DNA from: Perkinsela sp. pyNocScin1
Lineage: Eukaryota > Euglenozoa > Kinetoplastea > Prokinetoplastida > Perkinselidae
DNA length: 64,000 nt
NCBI GenBank assembly: GCA_964019655.1
Contig: CAXHTR010000001.1
Location: forward strand, 620,001-684,000
Reading direction: 5' to 3'
Below are positions 9,589 to 17,746 of this stretch, piece after piece. The notes under the pieces are model-generated. The model was not told the origin of the DNA, did no database searches, and was given only the letters and a program-made list of their open reading frames with translations. A program made the position numbers and the translations under genes. The first letter of the stretch is position 1, and the number at the start of each line of letters is the position of its first letter.

Positions 9589-11190
9589 TTACGCTATATC
9601 GACAAAACCGTCGTCCGAGTCATCGGAATACTCGCTATCCGTATCCGACTCTGTCTCAGATTGAGTGACTATACGAAGTGGCAGTTTTATATCGTCACAC
9701 TGTCCCTCAAAGCGGTTGCCTTGTACCCTGAGGATGCGCATGCCGTCTGGGAGCCCATCATAGTCAAAAGTCCCCTCCAGCTGATTATTCTCGAGCGCAA
9801 GCGACGACATGGCCTTCGGGAGCCTCGTCAGGTCCACGGCGCCTTGAAAATTGTTCGCTGATAGGTCGAGTGTGTCCAGCGTCTCTGGTAAGGCAGTGAG
9901 GTTCAAAGCGCCGCTCAGCAGATTTCCAGAGAGGTCAAGCGTGCGGAGACCAACCACGAGATACTTGAGATCGACGCCCCCCGTAAATACGTTGTGGCTG
10001 AGCACGAGCGTGTGGAGGTAGCGTGGGAGGTAACCCAGCTCGATGGCCCCCTCGAGTGCGTTTTTCGAGACCTGGAGATCTTTCAGGAAGCCCGGGAGCT
10101 GCTTTAGGTTGACAGGCCCCGTAAGCTTGTTTTCGCTGAGAAATATCTCGCTTATACCGCTGGGGAGTGAGCTGAAGTCGATACTCTCCGTAAAACCGTT
10201 GCAGTCGACGTGTAGTAATGTCATGCACTTCGGAAGTACTTTGAGATTAATTTGCCCCGTGAGACGATTATTTGAGATTTTGAGGACGGAAATCAGCGGC
10301 GGCAGTGAAGCGAGGCAGACACTGCCCTCGAAGCGGTTACCCTGGAAGTAGGCAGCCATGAGCCTATGCGGTAGGTGCTCGAGATCCAACGTCCCTTCAT
10401 GCCTGTTGTCGTAGGTATGGATGCTCTCAAGCCAGTCGGGGAGCTTCGTGAGTTGCACTTCGCCCGTCAGCTGATTGCCACCCATTTCTAAAAGAATGAG
10501 CGTCTCTGGGAGACTCGAAAGCGATACATCACCGTCGAGCGAGTTGAGCTGAAGGGTCAGGCCCTGGAGGCCGGTCGGCAGTCTTTCAAGGTCGATGGGC
10601 CCTGAAAAATTGTTTTCTTCCAAGTTGATGTGAACCAAGTGCTCAGGAAGGTGTGCCAGATCGACCTTCCCCTCAAAGCGATTTCCGGGGATGAGAAGCT
10701 CGAGGAGGCCGGTCGGTAAAGCGCTGAAGTTGACAGTCCCCGTAAAAAGGCTATTCATGAGATAAAACTTTTGCATTGTGGCAGGAAGGCTTGCGAAATC
10801 GACAGTACCTGTCATTTCACTATAACTCAGCATGAACGCCTCCATTGTAGCTGGGAGCGATGCGGTGCACAGTGTACCTTTGAGCTTCGCATCCTTCCAA
10901 AGCATCTCTGGCAGGCTGACGTACGTGACGCTTTCTGGAATGTACTCAAAAGCCAACGCGCCATCGAGCTTCAGCATTGCCCATTCGATCTCGGTAACAA
11001 TTTGGAACTCGTCGAACTCCACGCCATCCCAGAGATCGATAGGAAGGAAATCGCCTTTGGAGTCTGTAAAGTAGTCGAGAGATTCTTCCGAGAGACCAGC
11101 GATCATGAGCTCCATTCGAGTCTGATCGTCGAGCGTGGGCATGCCCACGCGGGAGAGCGTTGTGTCGGGCGCTAATATGATCAAAAGCAT
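9589..11190 (-). CDS. Secreted class A LRR protein, 17-18 repeats, acidic tail
   Basis: At 533 residues this is the longest LRR protein in the window. It starts MLLIILAPDTT with the cap LSRVGM, RMELMIAGL and DLWDGVEFD. Seventeen or eighteen consecutive 23-residue repeats follow (NSLFTG, NRFEG, NNFSG, NQLTG, NRLTG and so on) with almost no length change, so it should form one continuous solenoid. The final 27 residues are an acidic serine tail (SETESDTDSEYSDDSDD), which is unlike the VVDxxG end and could be a phosphorylation or metal-binding stretch. It converges on the gene at 8685 with only 150 bases between. Confidence 0.92.
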   Translation of the reverse strand: MLLIILAPDTTLSRVGMPTLDDQTRMELMIAGLSEESLDYFTDSKGDFLPIDLWDGVEFDEFQIVTEIEWAMLKLDGALAFEYIPESVTYVSLPEMLWKDAKLKGTLCTASLPATMEAFMLSYSEMTGTVDFASLPATMQKFYLMNSLFTGTVNFSALPTGLLELLIPGNRFEGKVDLAHLPEHLVHINLEENNFSGPIDLERLPTGLQGLTLQLNSLDGDVSLSSLPETLILLEMGGNQLTGEVQLTKLPDWLESIHTYDNRHEGTLDLEHLPHRLMAAYFQGNRFEGSVCLASLPPLISVLKISNNRLTGQINLKVLPKCMTLLHVDCNGFTESIDFSSLPSGISEIFLSENKLTGPVNLKQLPGFLKDLQVSKNALEGAIELGYLPRYLHTLVLSHNVFTGGVDLKYLVVGLRTLDLSGNLLSGALNLTALPETLDTLDLSANNFQGAVDLTRLPKAMSSLALENNQLEGTFDYDGLPDGMRILRVQGNRFEGQCDDIKLPLRIVTQSETESDTDSEYSDDSDDGFVDIA

Positions 11191-11274
11191 TGGAAGTCGT
11201 AAAATCCGAATCGAAGGCTTTCGTTAGTATCTCTCATGGAATTTCTACTTGCAATGCTACTTGAAAAGTTACGA

Positions 11275-12654
11275 TCATTCATTCCTTTCTGTGATATTCT
11301 GAATCGGATTTCCCTCGCAAGTTAGCTGAAGCAGATGCGTGGGAACGCCGTACAAGTTTTCTATCCTATTGTTCGAAATGTCGATTTCTGCAAGATGCGA
11401 AGGCACACTTTCGAAAGATATGTCCCCTGCAAAGCGATTTTCGGCCGCGCCGATGATTTCTAGGCCGCGCGGTAGCTTCGAAAGGTCAATGGACCCCGAA
11501 AATTGGTTTCCATCGATGCGGAAATCAATGAGATCCCGCGGCAGCCGCGTGAAGTCCACGTCCCCCACAAAGCGATTGTCTTCAATGTAGAAGTATTGCG
11601 TGGTCGAAGGCAACACAGATGTCTCGAGCGTCCCCTCAAGTCGATTTGTGCAAATGTCGAGCAAATCGATTTGCTTGGGTAAGTCTTTGAAGGTGAAGGT
11701 CCCGGTGTACTGGCCCTTCTCCAGGGTCACCTTCTGCAGGACCCTCGGCAGCGTCGCCACCTCGATGGTGCCCCCGAACGGGATCATCTCAATGCACATT
11801 TGCGTGAGCGTTTTCGGTAAGTTTTTTAATGACAAACTCCCTGTGAGCGGATTCTCCCCAATGACGAAATCTTCCAGGCTTTCGGGCAGTGAATCCACGT
11901 CAACCTCCCCGCGCATCGCGTTGCGGGCGATATGGAAGGTCCTTAATGTTTTCGGAACGTTCGCGAAGCGGATACCGCCGGTGAGCGCGTTGTCATTGAA
12001 GTCGATCGTCTGAAGGCACGGGCTGAGCGCCGTGAGGTCGATTTCCCCGTAAAATTTGTTGTTGTTTGCGAAGAGCTCCTGCAGGGGTACTGGCAGGCGT
12101 GTTAGGTCGATTGATCCCGTAAACTCGTTGTTTGCCATAGCGAGGATCTCGAGCTTCGTCGGGAATGCCGTCCACCCGATTGTCCCTACCATCTTGTTCT
12201 TGTTAACGTTGAAGTACCCAAGGTTCCTCGGGAGCTTTTCTGTCTCCAGTGAACCCTGTATGTTATTATTCTCAATCTCAAGGCCTCTTAGCGCAGATGG
12301 CAGGTCGCCTGCACTTATAATCCCGTTGAGCGCGTTGTGCTTCAGGGAAACGATCTGAACAGTGTCGGGAAGATAGGAGAAATTGATGCTGCCGGCAAGC
12401 CTAGATTCCTCGCCATCGTTGTCCTCATCAAAGTCGTCAATCTCTAGGCGTACCCAAATGACGTTCTGGTCGGCGTCGAACTCGAGACAAGCCCACTCCT
12501 CGATGTCGAGAAAGTTGCCGTGGTCATCGGTGAATTGCGACTTGTTTTTGGTCCCGCCGATAAAGGCCTCCATGCAGGATTGAGCGGACATGAGCGCCGG
12601 GTCGAGCCGGCCCAGGGCCGGGTCGGCGAATGAGAGAAAGATGGTGGAGAGCAT
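11275..12654 (-). CDS. Secreted class A LRR protein, about 15 repeats
   Basis: A 459-residue protein. The leader MLSTIFLSFAD is followed by PALGRLD, a cap tryptophan in IEEWACLEFD, and an acidic insert (DDFDEDNDGEE) before the first repeat. About fifteen repeats follow. One departs from the consensus (MIPFGGTIEV, with P in place of the ladder asparagine region), as does KGQYTG next to it. The protein ends with NPIQNITERNE, in which NIT is a possible N-glycosylation site. It is head-to-tail with the gene at 9589 and separated by 84 bases. Confidence 0.92.
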   Translation of the reverse strand: MLSTIFLSFADPALGRLDPALMSAQSCMEAFIGGTKNKSQFTDDHGNFLDIEEWACLEFDADQNVIWVRLEIDDFDEDNDGEESRLAGSINFSYLPDTVQIVSLKHNALNGIISAGDLPSALRGLEIENNNIQGSLETEKLPRNLGYFNVNKNKMVGTIGWTAFPTKLEILAMANNEFTGSIDLTRLPVPLQELFANNNKFYGEIDLTALSPCLQTIDFNDNALTGGIRFANVPKTLRTFHIARNAMRGEVDVDSLPESLEDFVIGENPLTGSLSLKNLPKTLTQMCIEMIPFGGTIEVATLPRVLQKVTLEKGQYTGTFTFKDLPKQIDLLDICTNRLEGTLETSVLPSTTQYFYIEDNRFVGDVDFTRLPRDLIDFRIDGNQFSGSIDLSKLPRGLEIIGAAENRFAGDISFESVPSHLAEIDISNNRIENLYGVPTHLLQLTCEGNPIQNITERNE

Positions 12655-12851
12655 TTAGGAGCTAATAAGATTTTACGCAATATAGAAAAATTGCATGCAT
12701 CGCTCTTCTGAGCGGAGTGGAAGGTCTGTTTCTAAAGATCTGCCCGATGAGGTTCCGCACATAACTATTCATGAGCTTTATCCCTTTGACAAGCAAACAT
12801 TACCCCAACGATCTTGGCTGTCCATGTTTTGGCTTTTCAACTCTTAATTCT

Positions 12852-13634
12852 TCAGCTATGCCGCCGATCAATCTCATTGACCACGTTTACACATTCATAA
12901 AAGAAGTGCGAGCTCGATGTGAACAAAGCGAGCCCGTGGTCGATCTCCAAGTGCGGCGACTCGCTTGCGTGGCCTATATTGACGACTTTCGGCTTTTTCT
13001 TGCCCCTGCTGCTGAGGCCGATGTACTCCAAAGCCCGAGGGAGCAAGGCCCAGTCGATGTAGCTCGGACCTATGTGCCAGCTCCGGATTTGCAGCACCCG
13101 GAGATTTGTGGGTAGCGCTGTGAGGTATAAGGGACTGGGAGGAGATGCCCACATCGAGTTGATGAGATGAAGCTCCTCAAGGCTAACTGGCAGCTGCCGC
13201 AGGTCGATGGGAGTGACAGGCTTTAAGCATCCCACTGAAGAGCAGTCCATCAGGTATAAATACTCGAGATCTCTCGGTAGCGAAGGAGATGGGTAGCCAT
13301 TGAGCAAAAAAAGGTTCAGGAAGTGGATGACTTTCACGCTGTTCGGAAGCCAGTTCATATCGATTTCAAGAACATGCCCTGGTCTGCACATCATGATAAA
13401 TCGAGTGACCCGGCCATTCGTGCATTCCACGCCAGTCCAGCTGCATATTTCAGTCTTTTCTATATTTTGAATGCCAAAGTACTTTCTCACAGAATGCTTT
13501 ATATTCCCTTTATTCCGAGGATCTAGCACTGCGTTGTGCATAAGCTGCGCTTGCATTATCTGTTCTGCTGGTGCAAGTTGCGCATCAGCAGAGCTAAGCA
13601 CGATGAGCTGTATGAGGCGCAAAATGCAGAGCAT
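12852..13634 (-). CDS. Secreted class B LRR protein, long variant
   Basis: A 260-residue protein. The leader is MLCILRLIQLIVLSSAD. The cap reads EICSWTGVEC. Then come NWLPNSVKVI, the SLPRDLEYLYL strand, and repeats that lack the NxFSG turn (LRQLPVSLEELHL, LTALPTNLRVLQI), so the solenoid is diverged. The gene at 45839 shares its layout, including LNG after the first strand and a stretched region between repeats, so the two are probable paralogs. The tail has basic residues (RGKKKPKVV) and then HLEID. Confidence 0.8.
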   Translation of the reverse strand: MLCILRLIQLIVLSSADAQLAPAEQIMQAQLMHNAVLDPRNKGNIKHSVRKYFGIQNIEKTEICSWTGVECTNGRVTRFIMMCRPGHVLEIDMNWLPNSVKVIHFLNLFLLNGYPSPSLPRDLEYLYLMDCSSVGCLKPVTPIDLRQLPVSLEELHLINSMWASPPSPLYLTALPTNLRVLQIRSWHIGPSYIDWALLPRALEYIGLSSRGKKKPKVVNIGHASESPHLEIDHGLALFTSSSHFFYECVNVVNEIDRRHS

Positions 13635-13989
13635 GCTTATATCTAAGCAAAGGGCACTAATGTAACAGAATCGTGAGAAAATATTCTTTTTTATCGAGAC
13701 AGCTGGGATAATGAGAGCTTATGCTCGCCACGACAGCCGAGGCTATCCGCGAAATCAGCAGCTATTGAATTAAGTTTTGAAATCCCCCGAGCAATGAAAG
13801 CGTAATGATCTGTGGGATGCTGAACATGGCTGGGTGAATGTAAACTACGGATGAAAGTAAAGAAAATATCATATTCGCATTAAATTGTAAAATGACCTCT
13901 CAGACAAGTGACCTTGGGCATTCTCGACTTGCTTCGAACTACTGAAAAGGATATCAAATTGCCCATCTTACTATGCCACTTTTCTTGGG
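13635..13989. other. Intergenic, nothing recognised
   Basis: The spacer separates the LRR genes from three non-LRR genes on the same strand. I see no coding or structural signal. Confidence 0.4.
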
Positions 13990-14451
13990 CTACTTCGTAT
14001 CGCCATCTTTCGACTTTGCTGCTCGCACCCGCCTCTTTTTCTGCTCGCGCGACTTTTCCGCCTGCTTTCGCTTCTCCGCAACGCGCTCCTCGTCCTCGAT
14101 CTTTCCCTTGTCGTTGATCCGCATCGTGCCGAACTGCTCGCGCTTCTTGGCCGTCGTTGACTCTATGCGATGCACCTGCCGGACGAGGCTGACTTTCTTC
14201 GCGTTTGCATACGACTTGTCGAGCAGATCCTGTGGGATGATCTTCTCAGCAAGTGTCACGCGCTTTTGGACATCTGCGAGTTTGAGAGGCACCTTCGTGG
14301 GTTTGTTCTTCGCGAGGAGATCGTTCGGGATGGTTAGGACAGGGATAAAGTCTGCCTCAGCGTATGAAAGCTTCCAGCGGTGCAAATCGAGCGACGTCTG
14401 CAGGTGGAGGTCAGTTGGCGCATCAGAGTTGCGGAAGTCGATTCGGCGCAT
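13990..14451 (-). CDS. Small basic protein of unknown function
   Basis: A 153-residue protein I do not recognise. The N-terminal half is mixed (RRIDFRNSDAPTDLHL, then IPNDLLAKNKPTKVPLKL). The C-terminal third is strongly basic and helical (EERVAEKRKQAEKSREQKKRR), ending in a nuclear-localisation-like cluster. There is no signal peptide or membrane segment. This composition is common in nucleolar and splicing proteins, but nothing specific can be claimed. Codon use is ordinary for the window, and the gene lies 86 bases from the next one on the same strand. Confidence 0.7.
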   Translation of the reverse strand: MRRIDFRNSDAPTDLHLQTSLDLHRWKLSYAEADFIPVLTIPNDLLAKNKPTKVPLKLADVQKRVTLAEKIIPQDLLDKSYANAKKVSLVRQVHRIESTTAKKREQFGTMRINDKGKIEDEERVAEKRKQAEKSREQKKRRVRAAKSKDGDTK

Positions 14452-14537
14452 TATCTAAGAGAAAATCGAAATTAAATTGCTATATAGCATTGCCTTGAGA
14501 CACAAAGCATTGAAACATAGAAAATCAACACGTATCA

Positions 14538-15476
14538 TTATTCTCCCTGATGCGGCTGGAGGTCATTCAGCCATGTGCGGATATTGTCCCCACCGACAAC
14601 TTTCTCCATTTGAAGCTTTGGTGCCCTTGTCTTCATGTGGGCAGAACTTGAATCGTTTGCGGTGCTCTCGTTTCTCTCTATTTCGTCTTCTGCCGGTAAA
14701 ATGCCAGTCATGATGATGCGCTTCAGCACAGCGCGTCGGCGATTGATGTCCGCCTGCTTCTGTGAAACTTCTACTGGTGAGTTGTTGGGCGATGGAATCG
14801 ATTCAGGTGATATGCGTAGTGAGGTTTGCTTCGAATCACTTCTTCCATTATTCAGTATGATGACATCATCGGAGTTATTCGGGCTAGCAACAGAGTCCTC
14901 TATTGACTCGGGCGTGCTTTTATCTGTTCCTTCAGCTATTGCTGCACTCGCCGAACCATGTGCATTGAGTGAAAATGACTGCAATGGCCGCCATGGGGTC
15001 GATATCTGCGAGTAGCCGTTGCTTAATTGGGTCTTGTTCGCTGACATCAGATACTGCGTATTTTTTGGGCTTGAATCTTGTTCAGTGCTTGAAGTGAAAG
15101 GCTTCTCGCACGGTTGCTCTGCGGTTGAGCCGGTGGACTGCTCATTGCCAGCCGATGTGGAATCATTCGGAGTTCCAATGACAACTTCCGAGGACTCTGT
15201 CGGTGGGGACTCGATCATAGGGGGCGTTGGAACATCCACCCCAGGAACCGACGCGTACTCATCACCCGTAATCCATACAAAGTTGGACAAGCATGCTAAT
15301 GCTTGCTTTACGTCAGGGTTGGCTTTGAAAAACGCCAATCTGCTCTTCTCAGATAGCTCGAATAGCTCATCCTGTACCTGCTTCACGAGCATGAGCTTCA
15401 GCTTGCTCGATCGTGCTTTCTTGATCTGATCGATGTTTGTTTTGATGAAACTTGCTATGAAATCGTGATCTTGCAT
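14538..15476 (-). CDS. Ser/Thr-rich protein of unknown function
   Basis: A 312-residue protein I do not recognise. Residues 1-70 look helical (DFIASFIKTNIDQIKKARSS, then KLKLMLVKQVQDELFELSEK). The middle, about 85-250, is low complexity and rich in S, T, P and N, so it is probably disordered. A conserved-looking block near the end reads NRRRAVLKRIIMTG. No signal peptide is seen. It might be a nuclear or scaffold protein. It sits between the basic protein and COQ5 on one strand. Confidence 0.7.
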   Translation of the reverse strand: MQDHDFIASFIKTNIDQIKKARSSKLKLMLVKQVQDELFELSEKSRLAFFKANPDVKQALACLSNFVWITGDEYASVPGVDVPTPPMIESPPTESSEVVIGTPNDSTSAGNEQSTGSTAEQPCEKPFTSSTEQDSSPKNTQYLMSANKTQLSNGYSQISTPWRPLQSFSLNAHGSASAAIAEGTDKSTPESIEDSVASPNNSDDVIILNNGRSDSKQTSLRISPESIPSPNNSPVEVSQKQADINRRRAVLKRIIMTGILPAEDEIERNESTANDSSSAHMKTRAPKLQMEKVVGGDNIRTWLNDLQPHQGE

Positions 15477-15573
15477 CGTTCTTCAATCATCTATTTTCTG
15501 ATCTATGAACTGCGAAAGAAGAAGTTTGATGTGTTAAAACTAGGAATCAAAATAGAAAGTAGAGTGCTCGCAT

Positions 15574-16326
15574 TTATTCATCGATCTTGATTGCACTGTG
15601 GATAGATACTATACCGTTCGTTAAGTTTGTATATTTCACGCCAAAGAATCCTGCCTTTTCAAGCATGTGAGCAAAAACTGGCTGCTCTGGGAAAAGGCGG
15701 ATAGAGTCTACTAAGTACTGATAACTATCCCAAGATCCAGTGATGAGATGACCTGTTGGAGGAATGATCTGGGAGCTGTAGACGTCATAGACTGCTTTGA
15801 ATAGCGGGTTTTGTACTTTGCTAAATTCGAGGCAATGAAATGTCCCACCATTCTTAAGAACTTTATGCGCTTCTTTCAGAGCAACATCGAGATGCGGCAT
15901 GTTTCGCATACCGAAAGCGCATATGAAGGAGTCAAAGCTATTCCTGTACGAATCGGGAATTTTTTCACCGTTCATTATTTCGAATGAAACGTTGATGTTC
16001 TCGTCAAGCATGATTTTTTCGGATCTATCGTACTGGTCACGAGCATTTTGCAGCATAGAATTATTCACATCCGTGATGACAAGTTTGCAGTTTTTACATG
16101 CATTTTTGCGCCATTTATCTAGAATACGAAACGAGATATCTCCGGAACCGGCAGCACATTCTAGAATAGCAGTATTCGAGCATGGCTTAATGGCTTTATT
16201 CACAAAGTAATTCTTCCAGTATCTATGAATGCCCAGGCTCATGACATCATTCATGATGTCATACTTTGTTGATACGCTATCAAACACGCCGTTCACAAGC
16301 TTTTGTGTCTTTGCTGCTGCACTCAT
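15574..16326 (-). CDS. COQ5: Ubiquinone biosynthesis C-methyltransferase COQ5/UbiE
   Basis: A 250-residue class I SAM methyltransferase. In the family it adds the C5 methyl group to 2-methoxy-6-polyprenyl-1,4-benzoquinol in coenzyme Q synthesis on the mitochondrial matrix side. Motif I is LECAAGSGDIS (55-65), the acidic SAM-binding residue is D86 in VITDVNNSML, FGMRNM (138-143) corresponds to the family FGLRN motif, and GSWDSYQYLV (197-206) is the signature near the C-terminus. The N-terminal VNGVFDSVSTKYDIMND block is also typical. Length is close to UbiE (about 250) and shorter than yeast Coq5. I see no clear mitochondrial targeting peptide from this ATG. It is the last gene of a minus-strand run before a divergent switch. 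Confidence 0.93.
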   Translation of the reverse strand: MSAAAKTQKLVNGVFDSVSTKYDIMNDVMSLGIHRYWKNYFVNKAIKPCSNTAILECAAGSGDISFRILDKWRKNACKNCKLVITDVNNSMLQNARDQYDRSEKIMLDENINVSFEIMNGEKIPDSYRNSFDSFICAFGMRNMPHLDVALKEAHKVLKNGGTFHCLEFSKVQNPLFKAVYDVYSSQIIPPTGHLITGSWDSYQYLVDSIRLFPEQPVFAHMLEKAGFFGVKYTNLTNGIVSIHSAIKIDE

Positions 16327-16799
16327 TCTTTATTCCGATAAATTTCTTAGAAATTGGAAATTATTGGTTTGAATCTAGCCCTCACCTAACCTAACCTACT
16401 AAGTTCGTTTTAAAAATAGAAAACTTTGCTTGCAAACACAGAGTGACTTTGATATTAGGAGCTTTTATCCCCGGAAAGAGAGCTGAAAATAGAGGGAATC
16501 TGTACTTTCTAACTATCCAAGGAACGATACAGAATGTAAACATTTTCACCTAGCAATATTGTAAATATTCGGCAGATCTGGAGATGTATAAAACTTAGAG
16601 CATTCCGAAAAAATCTAGGCACGCCACATTGGCTAGGTATGCCACTAGTTTTATCCATCTGCAATAGGAGAGCCTTGATCGAGCTGAGTTAATGAAGAGA
16701 ATAGGGCACAACGCTGAATCGAGAATTAACGATGTACTGGAAAGATTTTTAGTGATTTCTTTAAATTCACCGTCTCTTCTATTCAGTTTAAGTTACAAA
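16327..16799. other. Divergent strand-switch region
   Basis: COQ5 (-) and the LRR gene at 16800 (+) diverge here. In kinetoplastids such places usually start transcription, so this is a candidate start region by analogy only. It contains CCTAACCTAACCT at 16384-16396, two and a half copies of a pentamer resembling telomeric sequence but too short to be a telomere relic. Confidence 0.4.
16771..16786 (+). promoter_or_regulatory. Probable spliced-leader acceptor
   Basis: A pyrimidine run (cgtctcttctattc) ends in AG at 16785-16786, 13 bases before the ATG at 16800. This decides the start of that gene over the in-frame ATG at 16692, which lies upstream of the acceptor. Confidence 0.55.
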
Positions 16800-17441
16800 A
16801 TGATGAGTCGATCAATAATTTTCGCCGCTCTCTTCATTGTTTCGCCTAGAGCTTCCTCATCACACGATCACTCAAAAGATGAAGCTCTAAGATACCAGGG
16901 TGATTGTATGTATCGATTTCTCCAATATGATAAGAGAAATCTTGTTCCGCAAAGTAGAAACTTCTGCTCTTTTCACGAGACAACGTGCGAAGACGGCATA
17001 ATCGTCGGTTTAAGGTTAGACGGTACTTCAAGATTCACAACGTTTGATTTATCGTGGATGCCGAATACAGTAAAGAATTTTCATGCACAAGATCGCTTTC
17101 TGGACAGAATGCACTATGATACTCGACATATGCCGCGACAAATGGAGAAATTTACTATTTCCAAGTCTAATTTAACTGGATCGGTATCCCTTCTTGATTT
17201 ACCCGAGGGACTCAAGCATCTAACACTCAGTTATAATCGCATCACTGGAACAGTAAATTTACTCGCTCTGCCTGAAAGATTAGAATATCTCAACCTAGCT
17301 GGAAATAAAATCACGCATGTTCTTGTCGCAGAATCAAGACTTCCGAAAACTCTGCTATCTATTGTTCTCCGTCGGAATGATTGTAAACTAGAATTGTATG
17401 ATGGCGAGATAGACAATCGCTTTCAAGTGGACAGCAAATAG
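16800..17441 (+). CDS. Secreted class B LRR protein (DGxxxDxR end)
   Basis: A 213-residue protein. The leader MMSRSIIFAALFIVSPRASS is the longest and most classical in the family. The cap has NFCSFHETTCEDG, in which the tryptophan of CxWxGVxC is replaced. TRHMPRQM marks the class B strand, then NLTGSVSL, NRITGTVNL and NKITHV. The end SRLPKTLLSIVLRR and YDGEIDNRF places it with the genes at 4798 and 8685. Third-position composition is more AT-rich than in most copies. It opens a plus-strand run that also holds the AAA ATPase. Confidence 0.85.
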   Translation: MMSRSIIFAALFIVSPRASSSHDHSKDEALRYQGDCMYRFLQYDKRNLVPQSRNFCSFHETTCEDGIIVGLRLDGTSRFTTFDLSWMPNTVKNFHAQDRFLDRMHYDTRHMPRQMEKFTISKSNLTGSVSLLDLPEGLKHLTLSYNRITGTVNLLALPERLEYLNLAGNKITHVLVAESRLPKTLLSIVLRRNDCKLELYDGEIDNRFQVDSK

Positions 17442-17746
17442 ACCACTCAGTAGTAAAACTTTATTATAAAGTCAACGCCAGTTCCTCAGTAGAGTCTATC
17501 ATTGCTATAGTTAACTTTTATCCACCTTCCAGCTATCTTCAAAAATGAAACTCGTTCATCACTGTTTTATCCTTTCAACATCTCCCACGTGATGAATCCA
17601 TGTTACGACGGTCTTATGAACCCCATGATCTCGTCATAACAAAATCTTATCGCTGAATGGCTTTATGGATTTGGAATAATTAGAGTAACTCTTTTTGCTT
17701 CATAGACAAAGAACAACAAAGTTTTTCAATCTCTTCCATTCGTAAG
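17442..17746 (+). promoter_or_regulatory. Spacer with acceptor abutting the next ATG
   Basis: A 305-base spacer with no gene. It ends in a pyrimidine-rich tract (gtttttcaatctcttccattcg) and then TAAG with AG at 17745-17746, immediately before the ATG at 17747. If this AG is used, the AAA ATPase mRNA would have no native 5' UTR beyond the leader exon. Confidence 0.4.

Noticed and set aside
16384-16396. Telomere-like CCTAACCTAACCT
   Set aside because: Only two and a half pentamers, and the canonical kinetoplastid repeat is a hexamer. It is too short to indicate a telomere or fusion.
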